From Trachythela sp. YZ-2020 (taxonomy: Eukaryota; Cnidaria; Anthozoa; Malacalcyonacea; Clavulariidae), in contig JADLSH010000363.1 of assembly GCA_016169945.1 (NCBI GenBank), forward strand, positions 3,300,501 through 3,364,500: DNA of 64,000 nucleotides. The letters are read 5' to 3'. The notes beneath the pieces were generated by a model, which was given only the letters and a program-made list of their open reading frames with translations, was not told where the DNA came from and made no database searches. Position 1 is the first letter of the stretch. Every line of letters starts with the position of its first letter. Position numbers and translations under genes: made by a program. Of the stretch, positions 49,575-61,056 are shown one piece after another.

Positions 49575-49584
49575 CGCTTGAAAC

Positions 49585-50038
49585 AAGCATTTTCTTCATC
49601 TCGGTTACCGGGGTAAAAATTTGTCAATCGTCATGGTAATGAGAAATTGAGCAAGAATACAAGACTAGTGACTAATCTGACTGCTGAGCGCATTAATTTG
49701 GCGACAAATAACCAGTATTTGGGAGATTTTTTAAACTTTCCTTCTAAAATAACATTTAAAGAGAGATGTCCTAACATTATGCTGATCCTGTGAGTTTATG
49801 CTAGAATTATGCTAAATTTTCATTATGCTAATACACGTCTCCAAATGATGAAATTATGCTAAACTAGCATAATTATGCTAAATTTGGTCACACTGAGATT
49901 GAGAGTTGGAAGTAATACCGCTGAGACTGAAGCATGTTTTCAGTAACCCGAGAACAGGCATGACGTATTAAAGTGATACAATGACGCATTTGAGTACTGG
50001 TCGCTGATTGGCTGCAAGCTAATAACACACACACGCAC
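49585..50038. other. Gene-free
   Basis: About 450 bases with repeated ATTATGCTAA words (49790-49880). No gene. Confidence 0.4.
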
Positions 50039-50042
50039 TTAA

Positions 50043-50182
50043 GGCTCTTTTCCACTCGTCGCAAAAACCAACTCGCAAGCTCGCTGCGAGTACTTTCATC
50101 CAATCACAATGCTCGACAGTTTATTTTAATTACATGCAAGAACTCGCAGCGAGTTTGTTTTGCGATGAGTGGAAAAGAGCCT
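50043..50182. mobile_element. TTAA-flanked hairpin MITE
   Basis: GGCTCTTTTCCACTCGTCGC and GCGATGAGTGGAAAAGAGCC are inverted ends with one or two mismatches. TTAA lies directly outside each (50039-50042, 50183-50186). An inner pair CTCGCTGCGAGT / ACTCGCAGCGAG extends the fold. Confidence 0.7.
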
Positions 50183-50569
50183 TTAAGACCCGATAGCAAT
50201 ATATCTGCGCTAGCGCAGATACAAAAATGATTTACACCGTACTTCTACTGTTCGTTTTCATGGAGTAATTGGACGCACTGGCCTGCTTCTTTGATCTAAG
50301 GCTGACATTGTTAGCGTGGAGATCGGGAGGAACGAGTTTTTCGACGAAGTTGCACAGACCCTACCAAGGAATCGAGTATGGGTCTATGACGTTGGCTAAA
50401 TGCTCTACGACGTATCTTCCAAACGAGTCCGGTTATCCCAACTTCTTCACTGTTTTTACGTTGGAAATACATTTGTCCACTATTTTTTAATTGCATATCT
50501 TTTAAAGCTTTTACCATATCGTGTCGATGACTTCAAAAGTGATGACGATTTTTGTATTCCATTTTTTAG
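50183..50569. other. Probable 5' region of the secreted-protein gene
   Basis: No coding exon is assigned. An acceptor (TTCCATTTTTTAG) at 50569 suggests that a 5' UTR exon of the downstream gene lies here. Confidence 0.35.
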
Positions 50570-50586
50570 ACAGTGAAATTTACATC

Positions 50587-51763
50587 ATGACATATTTGAC
50601 CCTCGTTGCCGCAATCGCACTTCTGGTTGCAATTCAATGTACATCCGTGAATACATGTAGTTATCCACAACAACGCCAAAGCAACAACGGTACGCATATG
50701 GTATATCCAGGTTATCCATATTGATTTGCGGAAATAGTATTAAAATATATTTTACATTTTTAAAAATCGTAAAAAGAAAATGTGATCAACCGCTTTCATC
50801 TATATACCTGTTCTCTAAAGATGAAAAAATACGACAATATCCAACCAAAAATAATTATAGAAAAAGACAGCTTCGGAAGAAAGATGACACCTGAGACATA
50901 ATCAGACTGCAAAGTCTGTACTGCAGGGCCTATTCTAAAAAAATTTAAATAGTGCAAACTTAGCTGGATATGCCTCTTGAGGAAAATTAATTTAGAAGCG
51001 CTCATTTTCAGTGGTAGTGGAAAAATCACATTTTACGGAGATGCAGCGATCCACCTCCGGGGATGCAAGATCCAATCTGGAGTCTTTGAAATGCATGCCA
51101 TTTCCTGTTTTTGGAGATTTCAGGGGCGTGGTTTTGCGATTGAGGTTACGTCATTGTTCAACATTTATTGCATGCATCTTCTTTTTTTGCTATGCGCCTA
51201 TGCCTACGGCACTTGTAATACGAAGTTGAAACTGGAAATTTCAAATTTTTAAAACTGCACATTTTCACATCCAATGCTTCACACTTTCCAACAATATTGC
51301 ACACTCAATTAGACCTTGATATTCTGTCTCGCCTTATCACAAAGTGATTATTTCAAATGACCCCAAACTCTCATATTCAGGCTTTAAATACAATGATGCT
51401 TTTCATTCCCTAGGCACGTACAGTGATTACTTTCTCGGTGAAATGAGCCTTTCCGATGCAATAAAGGGGAAACGTAAACGTGCCGTCGTCATATGGCCAT
51501 GGACGTGGACTCACAGTATGATCTTGTTTCGCGGCAAAGTTTTCGAATGGGGGATCAGATTTACTTACTACATGAATCGTAGTCCAAGTTCCTGTCAGAT
51601 CACTTGGCACGGGGGAAGAAAAGGTTCCAGTAAATGCTTACTCAGCGACGTAGAGAGTTGGACCAGGGCTTACGGAAGATTTACATACAACCTTTTTTCG
51701 AACAACTGCCACATGTTTGTGAATAAACTGGCAAAATACCTAGCCACCGATTGCGGACGTTGA
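50587..51763 (+). CDS. Small secreted protein with H...NC papain-like fold signature
   Basis: Two exons: 50587-50689 (donor AACG|GTACGC, phase 1) and 51381-51763 (acceptor CATATTCAG, phase 1). The junction completes a Gly codon and gives 161 aa. Residues 1-24 (MTYLTLVAAIALLVAIQCTS) form a clear signal peptide. The mature part has a basic KGKRKR stretch, then THSMILFRGKVFEWG with a His in the catalytic position, and near the C terminus FSNNCHMFVNKLAKYL, an NC(E/H)xF-type Cys motif. A His on a strand before a later NC helix is the circularly permuted papain arrangement of the LRAT, PPPDE and NlpC/P60-related families. Acyltransferase or peptidase activity in the secretory pathway is possible but not shown. 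Other cysteines (CQI, KCLL, DCGR) fit an extracellular protein. The 66-aa minus ORF is a shadow. Confidence 0.65.
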
Positions 51764-52344
51764 TCAATCAAACACAAATTCTTGGAACGGTTTAACGGAT
51801 ATTGATTATTGGAACACGTTTCTTTCCACACATAGATATTGGGGTGAACATATAGCTTAGTATTCGGGTTTTATGGTGTTAATTGGGTTTTTCATGTCAG
51901 TTTTTTCGATTGTGTGCGGAACGAACATTTTACATGCAGTATGAATAATATATAATCTCAACAAATTTTAATGTTGTAATATAACGTACTATATTTTCAC
52001 CTAAAGCGAATGGAAAAAATCCCTACATTTCCCCTACGTCTTAGCTGTAATTTCCCCTACAAATACCATATTTCCCCTAAATTCCCCTTTTTTAATGCAA
52101 AATTGCAAATATTTCCTAGTTCCAGTCCTCCCTGGAGGCAAAACGCACTGATCTCAAAACTAAAACTGGATAGAGAACCTTTTGAATTCCACGATCTATT
52201 TTCCAGTATTTATAAGAGATTTAAAAATCCGTCAAATTCTTCACAAATCAAATGGTTAGGTAATTAAATATATATAACCAAAAATATGCCAAGAAACAAA
52301 AAATTGAAGAGAAACACAATATTATAAAAAGACAAACCGTATTA
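51764..52344. other. 3' flank, CCCCTA-rich
   Basis: The 3' UTR and intergenic sequence hold several TTTCCCCTA words (52015-52095) that recur near 52810. No gene. Confidence 0.4.
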
Positions 52345-52800
52345 TAATATAACATTTATAGTACGCGCGTGCTGATTGGTCGAGAAGCGTGTTTCTATAA
52401 CTGTATTAATGCGAATTATAATACTTTGAACACTATTTAGAAACAATTTTAATGCTTTTACACATTTTTGACTGTTAACTTTCAAACAGAGTTGTTTTCT
52501 TGCAGCGAAATTAACGAGCAAAGGTCAGCATGCGTACGTAATGAGAATTTGTAAATTAATCGAGTTTAAAAATGTGTTTTGAGTTATATTATAAAAGTAG
52601 AAAACATTTTTTCCTGTGTTTCTATTATTCTATACACTTACAAAAACACTTGTGGGAGTTTGGGAGAACTCGAAATAACGTGGAAAAACCCGCCCTACGG
52701 GCTCGTTTTCCCACTGATTATTTCTCGTTCTCCCAAACTCCCAAGCATGTTTCTATAAGTGTATAGAAACACGGAAAATGTTTTCTATTTCTTAAATGTA
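52345..52800. mobile_element. 'GATTGGTCGAGA' repeat with ~75-bp terminal foldback
   Basis: The repeat starts GCTGATTGGTCGAGAAGC. Its right part folds: CTATACACTTACAAAAACACTT...GGGAGTTTGGGAGAAC pairs with GTTCTCCCAAACTCCC...CTATAAGTGTATAG. This is a second copy of the family at 4805-5015. Confidence 0.6.
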
Positions 52801-53955
52801 AAATATATCTCCCCACGCTCCCCTACAAATTACCTGTTTTCCCCGTCGTAGGCATCCCCTACCCCATACAAAATGCCATAATCCCCCACCCGATGGGAAT
52901 CCCCCTACGAGTGGCAGCCTTGATTTCGTGCAACTTGCAATGATCATGGTTAAATATGGCATCAACCAGTGAGAGCGACCGTTTGGCGCAAAATTGTCAG
53001 CCAAGAGCCAATAGGAAGCCATTCAGTGAGTAAGCATTGCGAGACAAGTTACACGAACTGTGCGGTGCTTGTAAAATACGTTGCAGCGTTGCCGCAATCC
53101 TTGCAAAAAGTAGAACCTGATTCTACTTCGTGCAACGCTTCTTGCAACAAAAATGTTGCGAGACTTGATGATTGCGAGGCATGTTACGATTTCGCCTGCA
53201 ACTCGAGTCGCAACAAAATCCTTTATTTATTTGATGATTTATTAAAAAATACCTGAATGGCAAATTTACTGGCTATAAAGTCAGAAAAATTGAAAAACTC
53301 AAGTTACAAGCATATTAAATCGATTAAAAAGACTAATTAGAATATTTAAAAGTATTAGTACACTATAAAAATAGATAAACTATTTACAATCATCCCATGT
53401 CCTGACCGACAAGTAGGTAAAAAGCTGTTCTTAATACCCCGTTTACACTATACCGGATTACTTTTCATACCGGATTAATTTTCACTCCGAAGTAAAAACA
53501 AGGGTGTTTACACTACGCCGCATTGCACCGCTTCGCTTTGTTGCCAGCTCAACACTTTTTGATGTTGCCATGGAAACAGAACCAGTTTCCCGCTAAATAA
53601 AATCACGAGCTGGCTTTGCTAGACAAATGAACGCAAGAATGTCCAACACAAAACAAAGAGCTAAATTTTACATGGACTTACCCAAAATCTTCGTTGTTTA
53701 CGTTCTCTTTTGCCCTTTCGTTTTGCACGAAAAGTTGAAGTTACCAGTGTTTGCCGGAGTCGTCGCCTTGATGAATAATAGCTAGTCGACAGACAAAATA
53801 AACTAGCCATTATTTGAAGGACGCTTGCTGCCGTAAAAGTAAGTATAATCAATTGTTTGAAGGCGACCATTTTTAATTCGTCTTGTAATATATTACAAAT
53901 TTCGCGCCAAAATTAGTTGTGTACCGGATTTGCCTGTTTAGACTGGGTAGGGATA
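52801..53955. other. Gene-free
   Basis: About 1.15 kb. TACCGGATTACTTTTCATACC with GTTTACACTA words (53445-53515), and TGTACCGGATTTGCC near 53922, may be the ends of another short element. No gene. Confidence 0.4.
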
Positions 53956-54185
53956 AAGGGCGGATACGGATGCGGATGGCGGATACGGATGGCGGATACG
54001 GATGGCGGATACGGATGGCGGATACGGATGGCGGATACGGATGAGAAAATACGGATGAGAAAATGCGGATGGGGGATAAAACGCGGATGGGAAAATGCGG
54101 ATGGGGGATAAAACGCGGATGGGAAAATGCGGATGGGGGATAAAACGCGGATGGGAAAATGCGGATGGGGGATAAAACGCGGATG
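53956..54185. repeat. Two adjoining minisatellites (GCGGATACGGATG and a 32-bp unit)
   Basis: About six copies of a 13-base GGCGGATACGGAT unit are followed by about four copies of a 32-base unit (GCGGATGGGGGATAAAAC + GCGGATGGGAAAAT). The array stops ~30 bases before the repeat arm at 54215. Confidence 0.85.
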
Positions 54186-54214
54186 ATAGCATAAATGTCG
54201 CGATAATAATAATT

Positions 54215-54666
54215 TATAATTTTTTAATTTAATAATAAATTATAATTTAATAATTTCTATTATACTGACAATTATTTGCGAAATTAAAGGGACAATGTCA
54301 CCCATATTTGACTAAAAAATGCATTTTATTTACAGTCTGAACTGCAATTCTGAAAATAAACATCGTAAATGGATTTATTTATGACATAAGAGTAATATTA
54401 AACGACTTTGGGCTTCCACATCAACATGTAAGACGACGTTTTCATACAAATTGACCTAAACTTGAAAAAGTGTCTGCCAACAATTAATTAAGATGGTATT
54501 TACAATCCATTTCAATCCTCGCATAATCTTAACCATCCGTACTTCTGTACACGCTGTGTGTGTTTGTTATTGCTTTATTTTGTAATTACAGTCATTCTTT
54601 CTCAGTTTTGTACAAGTTTTGAGAGAGTCAGAATTCCTCAAAAATCGGTGACATTGCCCCTTTAAA
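54215..54666 (+). mobile_element. Left inverted arm / TTAA-bounded repeat
   Basis: An AT-rich lead (TTTAATAATTTCTATTATACTG) is followed by TTAAAGGGACAATGTCACCC and ends at GGTGACATTGCCCCTTTAA. The same sequence, inverted and with few differences, is at 63710-64000. The left copy has ~180 extra bases in the middle. The inner block alone (inverted AGGGGCAATGTCACC ends, TTAA outside) looks like a MITE, but the homology extends past the TTAA on the outer side. Confidence 0.75.
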
Positions 54667-55675
54667 ATGGGATGAAACTTGAAACTCTGGCAAAATATTC
54701 ATTTCAGAAAGATCTTAATTTTATTAAGAAATTGGGAGTCAAAATTCGCAATAGTTTGCTTGGAAATGAAGGAAATGCAAATTTTGTCGCGGTTTTTAAG
54801 AATCAAACCGTGAAACCAGGGCAAACTATATATCGTTTAAAAAGGAAATAATAGACAAGGAATTTTATTAGAAAGGGTGGTAACACTTTCGCAAATTTAT
54901 ATTTTGAAATAAGGTTGCGCACCCCCGCCAAATGTAAAAAAAAAAACCGCCGTAGAGAAAGAATTCCCAAAATACAACTCCCAGCCAAACTGAATTATGA
55001 TTCTGCTGCAAATAAATTTTGCATTTCAATTTTATTCACGTGGATTAAACACATGTACAACAAATTTATAGCAGGTCGATTCTTGAGACTTGTAAATCGT
55101 TCATACATTATCAAGTAGATATGTCATCAGTGCTACTTTTACATCATTATAATAGTACATAATGTAAAATATTTCTTGTACAGAAACGTTAAACGAACTA
55201 ACAAGTGAATAAAAATGAAAAACCTCCATGCATAAGTACATATATGTCCGATATAACGTCAAAATGTACATTGTGTATGCACAACATCTTATGAACGACA
55301 ACGAAAGTCAAATGAAAGAATTACAGTTAGTTAATATTTAAACCAAATTGCCGTAAGATTTGTAAATGCTCTGGGCGTAGATATTGCATAAGCCAATTTG
55401 GAAGTAAAGTTATTTGCGGATCAAAGTAAGGTTGCTTCATCCCGACGCAATTTCGATTAAGATGAAAGTAAACATTCCCTCCTTGTACATTATTTCATTG
55501 CTTTGATTTGCGCGAAAACCTCTTTTCATTCTCGACACGATGACTAGATCATATGGTGGACGAGCGATGAGACCATCCGGTTTTAATGCCTGGGAGCATC
55601 CATGACAGGAACGTACCATAGGTGAGCAAAACTGCAAGAGATATAAAATAAATTCTCCTACCTTCGGTGTTGGTG
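54667..55675. other. Gene-free 3' region of the transposase gene
   Basis: About 1 kb between the repeat arm and the proline-coding minisatellite. No gene seen. Confidence 0.4.
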
Positions 55676-55870
55676 GTCCAGGAAAGCCACGGAGGGTGGT
55701 AGTGTTTGAGCAGACGGCACCTGTGAAGGTCCAGAGAAAGCCATGGAGGGTGATAGTGTTGGAGATGATGGAATCTGTGAAGGTCCAGGAAAGCCACGGG
55801 GTGGTAGTGTTCGAGCAGACGGCACTTGTGAAGGTCCAGGAAAGCCACGGGGGTGGTAGAACTGGAGATG
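55676..55870. repeat. 51-54-bp minisatellite encoding a Pro-rich tail
   Basis: Four copies of a GAAAGCCACGGGGTGGTAG-containing unit; AAAGCC falls at 55683, 55737, 55790 and 55841. On the minus strand it encodes repeats such as PRGFPGPSQVPSARTLP (17-18 residues), in the frame that continues the transposase tail after a frameshift. Confidence 0.8.
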
Positions 55871-56067
55871 ATGGAATCTGGGAGGCTGTTGAGACTGATA
55901 ATCCATCGGAAGACAAATTACCGGCATTCCTATAAAACGGCCGATCAATAATGGTTGTGACCTCCGGTTGGTTAGCAGTTCTACCACCCTTGCGTCGAGC
56001 TGTGGCTGCTTTACCTCCCTTTTTCCAGTACCACTGCTGCTGTCGAAAGTCATCATAGCGGTTACGT

Positions 56068-59000
56068 TCATTCTCGCAGGACCTTTTCGCGAAGCCACTT
56101 TAAGTACTTTGCAGTGACACCTACTTTCTCTGCAACAGCAATAGCATGTGAACAGATCTTGGACGCTTTCCAGGCTGGACACTCTTCGCAAGTCACTTTC
56201 CCGTTTTTGCATACATCCACATAGTGCGGTCTTTTCGATGTCTGGCTTTCCACCATATAGGCGATCTTATCGGACGTGCCTGGAGCACAAACAATTGAAC
56301 CTTCGCAATTCAAGAGTTTTTCAGCCTTTTCGGTCATGGAGGTTAAGACAGCCGGTTGGACAGATCTGATACTTTCGTCTCCCAGATCGACTGAAAGTTG
56401 GACCCGCTTCGCTGGAGGAGGTACGTCTGAACATGCGTCATCTGTGTTATCACGACCTGTTGAGGGGATGCAATCTATATTTGCTTCATTCGACATTCTT
56501 TTCGCATGAAATCTTTTTAGATGCGCTTCCCGTTGTTTTGTATTCATCTTAAACCAATCACTTTGTGACACTTCAAAGGAGGAAAAAGCAGGTGCCAAAC
56601 GGTAAGGACCCTTATTAATAACTGCGGAATCCACATCCTCTTTTTGTCGAGAGAGTAAGATGCCCATCTCACGGCAAAAATCTGCAATTTCGTTTTGTCG
56701 AAAATTAACACCGCGTTTTATAAGAGCGTTAGCGGACTCGGGAATGTTCGTATAATATGGAATAGGGGGATCACCCAAACCAGCATTCCTGCGAGCTTCC
56801 TTCAACATACTCTCATTCATCATTTCCACCTATAAATATGTGGAAGGTAATGTTAGACACCATGAACTAAAAGTACATGCATATAAACAAGCAGCTTTGC
56901 TTGCTACTACTGATGCTTCCTGGATGCCATATTAATTACTTTAAAAAAAACAACTTAGAACTTAAAATATAAAGCCAACCTTTTCGTTTATGTATTCATA
57001 AAATATGGGTGTTTTCCCCTCTGGAAGGTACTGTTGTTCGTTGGAGTTCCACACTTCTTTTAAAGAGAGTAGTTTTGCTCGAAGGTCGTCCTCGTCATCG
57101 GCGTCGAGAAGTCCTTTGGCGAAAAGCGGTATGTTATGTTAATAGATTTGAATTTGAAAACCAGCTGTAAAATTTCTGATTTTCATATACTAGTGCGCAG
57201 ATTTTCACACAAAGGTTTCCTCGCTTAGCTACAATGAATGAACGTAAAAATGTAAAATATTACAAACCTTTCTCCCAAGTGTCTCCGATTTTTCGTCCAA
57301 ATATGTCAGACAGGAATTCTTTCTGCGCTTGATCGGGTACGTTGGACAATCTCAATTGCGTTTTGCAATTATCTCTAAAATGGCTGAAACACCGTAGATG
57401 AACGGCATACGGGAAGTTGTACTTCATCGCTTTGAACAGTTCTTCTTCGCCATCGGTTCCAAAAGCTAAAATTTCTCGAATATCCTTATTGAGACCAACA
57501 ATCTTGCTAAAAAGATAGTTATATGAATCGAAGGATTTTGTCTGGCTTAGAAGAATGGGACCAATCATGGTTGGATGGTTACCACCAACTCGGTTGACAA
57601 CTTTTAAGTTTGCGAAAGACGTAACTGTTGCATTGAATTTACCCAGGTTGAATGTTGGATCTGCTCCAAACACCGAGAAACTAACCGGATCTGTACAAAA
57701 TGTGGCGACGTCATGAAACTGCCAATCAAACCCTAAGACACATCGCATTTCGGGAGCTCCTATAACTTCCCGTATGAACGGCTGTTCATCACGTTGCAGC
57801 TGTTGTCTCTTGCACTGTTCCAAAAGAATTAGCAGTGAATCTACATTGTCGTAGCTCTTTGGATTTGTATGTCCGCGCCTGTAGTATTTCGCCTGTGCAC
57901 GATTTCGGGGTAGATCACTGATTGAGGAAGCCTTCGTTACGCCACCTTGCTCCTCTTGAGCATCCTGATATGCGTTCTTTGGAGTTTGAGACAAGGATTT
58001 ACTTTTCAACGTGCTTACTGTGCTCTCCTTGATTCTTACATAAGGAGTAGAGTGTTTTCTCTTGCAGTTTCCATGCACCATGGGTTCGATTGAATGCTCT
58101 TTCCCGTCAAAGAGATACTGAATGAAAATCCATCTGGGGAAACCTGCCAAAAAATGAGTAATATTTCTGAGATTTTTCATGTCATTGATTGCTCATGATG
58201 GAAAGACGCTATAACATACATTCTATGCAAATGACAGTTTTTGAAACACCTTATTACAAAATTTAGCTATGGGCGAAGAAACTATGAATTATTACGTTTT
58301 TTACATATGTTCCCATTATCATCACTGTTTTTCATGATCTTATCTTCACAAAACTACAAATGTTGATATGCATGATTTCGCAAAACTTTCTACATTTTCG
58401 CATAATGCTTCAGTCAACTGACACCACGGCCCCCCAACCCCCGGGACATAGCGGGGAATTAACAAAATTTAGCGGGGATTTAACGCTATTTAACAACGTA
58501 CTATGCCCGGGAGGGCGTCGTATAAGTCATTTTTAGTATATTAATTTGTGAATTTGGATGCAATTTTAATATATTATTTCGATAAATATTATTTCAAAAC
58601 ATTCTCCTCGTGATATAGGAAAATAAAAACAAACTATTGTTGTCGGGAATTAAAACTTGTGCTATCTTGTACAAAAACTTAAAAGGCTCAAATTTGAGCA
58701 AGGAAAGGCGAGAAAATACACTAAATTTTCATCGCCAGTTCGGTTGCTATCCCGTTGCTAAGGAAAAACACAACTGACCAATCAGCGACGATTTTGGTTG
58801 AAGGCCGTATAAATTATGCCGGGATTTAAACCAGGGGTTTAAAGGATGTGGACTGGGGCGAGTCAATAAAAACAAGAAAATGGCGGCTGAAAAAAGCGCA
58901 TGAGACAGGTTTAATACAGGTACGTGCTTTTCTCTATTTAGTGTTCAATCTTTAGCCATCCGTTGCTTTCAATACTCAAATATTATCAGGCATCGTCATT

Positions 59001-59970
59001 TCCATTGTTTGGATAAACTTTACCTTTTATAACTTAAGTTGCATTGGTAATTTGACACGCACCAAAGTCCTGAGGCATTATTAAAATATCAATATGTCAT
59101 TCTCAATTTTTCAATATCAAGAATATTTTGACCGGCAGTCTTTTAAACCTCAGTCCTTCTCTCGCTCCCTCTAAGATCTCCCACTAAATCCCGGCTATGC
59201 CGGGGTTTTAACAGACTAGCCCGAGGGACGGGAGAAATAATGTATATACACAGGACCCTTTTGAAAACCACATTATGTGATATTGGCCGCCTGTATAAAG
59301 AATTTTTATAAATAAATAAATGTTTTTTTAACACTTTGTTGATGTTAAATTCCCTGCTATATCCCGGGGGTTGGGGGCTGTGTTGTCAATTGACTGAAGC
59401 ATAATGGATGGGCTATCCTGTTAATTTGTGTGAAGCACAAGCATTGCTGCTTTTTTACCTTCTATAAACGAGGCACACTTTTTTAGATCAGGAGCAGAAT
59501 TATTCTTGAAATATGTTCTTTTGACGATATACTGTATCCCTTCCTTCAAAGGATCGTCGACGTCAACTGGCAACACCTCTCCTTCATCAAGGCAAAAACG
59601 CTGGCGTTGAACACCGTTGTTTTTCCACGAACCCAGATCGTCGCACTTCCAGTCGTTGTCGTTTTTCAGTGATGATCGGTCGAGTAGAAAGCATGCGTTG
59701 TGTTGAATAGCAGTTGGGACCTTCTTGCATATCAAAGTATCGTCAATCGGCTTCAGGAGTGTTTCCAGAATTTCGGCTGGACATTTAATTGTCGTTGTCC
59801 ACTCGTATACCGGGAGAGATTCGTCCCCATTATAATGCTGTCCTGGAAGTCTAAACGCCATCAAAGAATATGCAACTGTCGGATTGACATCGACATAAGC
59901 ATCGAGAGAAGAGTTTAGCTGGGGTGGGGCTGGGGGTGTTGTTATCAGACCGACCAATTGCTGATAGAGA
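56068..59970 (-). CDS. MULE transposase-like protein with SWIM zinc finger
   Basis: Four phase-matched exons on the minus strand: 59970-59459 (donor GAAG|GTAAAA, phase 1), 58143-57268 (acceptor TTTTGGCAG; donor AAAG|GTTTGT, phase 1), 57113-56980 (phase 0 donor) and 56829-56068, ~760 codons. Exon 1 holds a Cys/Trp-rich N-terminal region (WKCDDLGSWKNNG...YFKNNS). Exon 2 holds the RNase H-like core: FSVFGADPTFNLGKF (first Asp), the IGPILLSQTKSF region, LAFGTDGEEELFKAM (second Asp) and HLRCFSHFRDNC. Exons 3-4 carry the helical part with YYTNIPESANALIKR. The C terminus has CEECPAWKASKICSHAIAV, a SWIM finger (CxxC...CxH), usual for MULE transposases that bind their terminal repeats. The 59970 acceptor was partly chosen by phase. 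The reading frame ends just after WLREK; a likely 1-base indel near 56085 would restore a longer tail. It may be domesticated or still mobile. Confidence 0.8.
58402..59404. mobile_element. ~1-kb inverted-repeat element in a transposase-gene intron
   Basis: Left end ATGCTTCAGTCAACTGACAC...CCCCCAACCCCCGGGACATA is matched inverted at the right end by TATCCCGGGGGTTGGGGG...GTCAATTGACTGAAGCAT, arms ~60 bp. The interior is AT-rich and non-coding. It lies wholly in the intron between 58144 and 59458. Confidence 0.75.
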
Positions 59971-60216
59971 CTTCACTATGACATATATGGAAAAAAAGTG
60001 GTGTAACTTTTCGAAGTATGCACATTTGGGGGGGGGGTGTTTCTTCATGCAAATGGGGATCCTCCCCTCAGAAATGTTTTGTATTGTTGAGCGCCCTAGA
60101 CTTAATTTTGTGCAATTTCAATCTGATTTTTGCTCTTTTTAAGACAAATATTTGGTTCATAATCAAATTCGCCATATGCAAGACAAGTGCAAATAAAATG
60201 TGAGCTGTGTACTTAC

Positions 60217-60292
60217 AAGGTTGCTACATTAGAGTTTGCAGTTTCCAACAGTAGTTGAAGCCGACAGTCTCCAAACATATTTTGGTGGTCCC
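60217..60292 (-). other. Optional candidate exon
   Basis: An acceptor-donor bounded open segment (ends CTAG|GG and ACCTT|GTAAGT) encodes DHQNMFGDCRLQLLLETANS. Its 3' phase fits the transposase exon at 59970, but its 5' phase (1) does not fit the preceding acidic exon (phase 2). It is either alternative or spurious. Confidence 0.3.
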
Positions 60293-60373
60293 CTAGTTTT
60301 GTGTTTGTTGCATCAGGCGAATTAATCCTTATATACATCAGATACATTATACCGAATAACATGCAAGATTTAC

Positions 60374-61056
60374 CTGTCGCTTTGTGTTGGTTTGTCAAAA
60401 GCAGGTGGTAAACTGTCATTGCTAATATCCGAATCCGATGTCTTAGAACTATCAGACTCACATCATCTGCAACCATTTTTCTTGAGAGTTAGAAAGAGAT
60501 ACAAGTCAAATCTATACGATCAAATCAATTTCCGAATGGTACGAGTATACGTGCCCATTATAGGCAAGAACTAAGATTACATTCATTTTATTGTGCATGG
60601 GGGAGCATTGATATATTTCATGAAACAATTTTTTAAATCATGATTTGTATATTTATCCCTGCCGAAGGAAGAATTAAAAATTAAAGTCTGATTGTGTACG
60701 TATAGCGTATACTTACTTTTTATTGAAATCATTCAAATCACTTTGGCAAGTATCGCTGTCGTCAGGCGAGTCGTCAATCGTTATCTATGTCGAAAGGAAA
60801 ATGTTAAAATAGTACAAAAATTTCTTTTAGTACAAAAACTGTTCGAGCTGTAAAAACGATGGAAAATAACAGTCTTCCAGATGAGCTATAAGATTTAGTC
60901 TTATACGATTTATATGAATCTATAATCAGTCTAAGATATAAAGCTATATAATACACCACCTGTTCAACTTGATTTTCATGTAGTATTTCGATATCATTAT
61001 CATCATCGAACTCATCAGATGTGTCATGATGCGGCCTCTGCACTTTGAAAGATTCA
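60374..61056 (-). CDS. Acidic linker exons between kinase and transposase
   Basis: Three short candidate exons: 61056-60960 (SFKVQRPHHDTSDEFDDDND..., donor GAACAG|GTGG), 60784-60717 (ITIDDSPDDSDTCQSDLNDF, donor AAAAA|GTAAGT) and 60448-60374 (SKTSDSDISNDSLPPAFDK, donor GACAG|GTAAAT). All are Asp/Ser-rich. Junction phases run 2, 0, 2, 2 from the kinase donor at 62220 to the transposase exon at 59970, so one frame passes through all of them. The 60448 acceptor was chosen for phase, which weakens that junction. The segment could be a flexible linker in a fusion, or the N-terminal part of the transposase gene alone. Confidence 0.45.
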
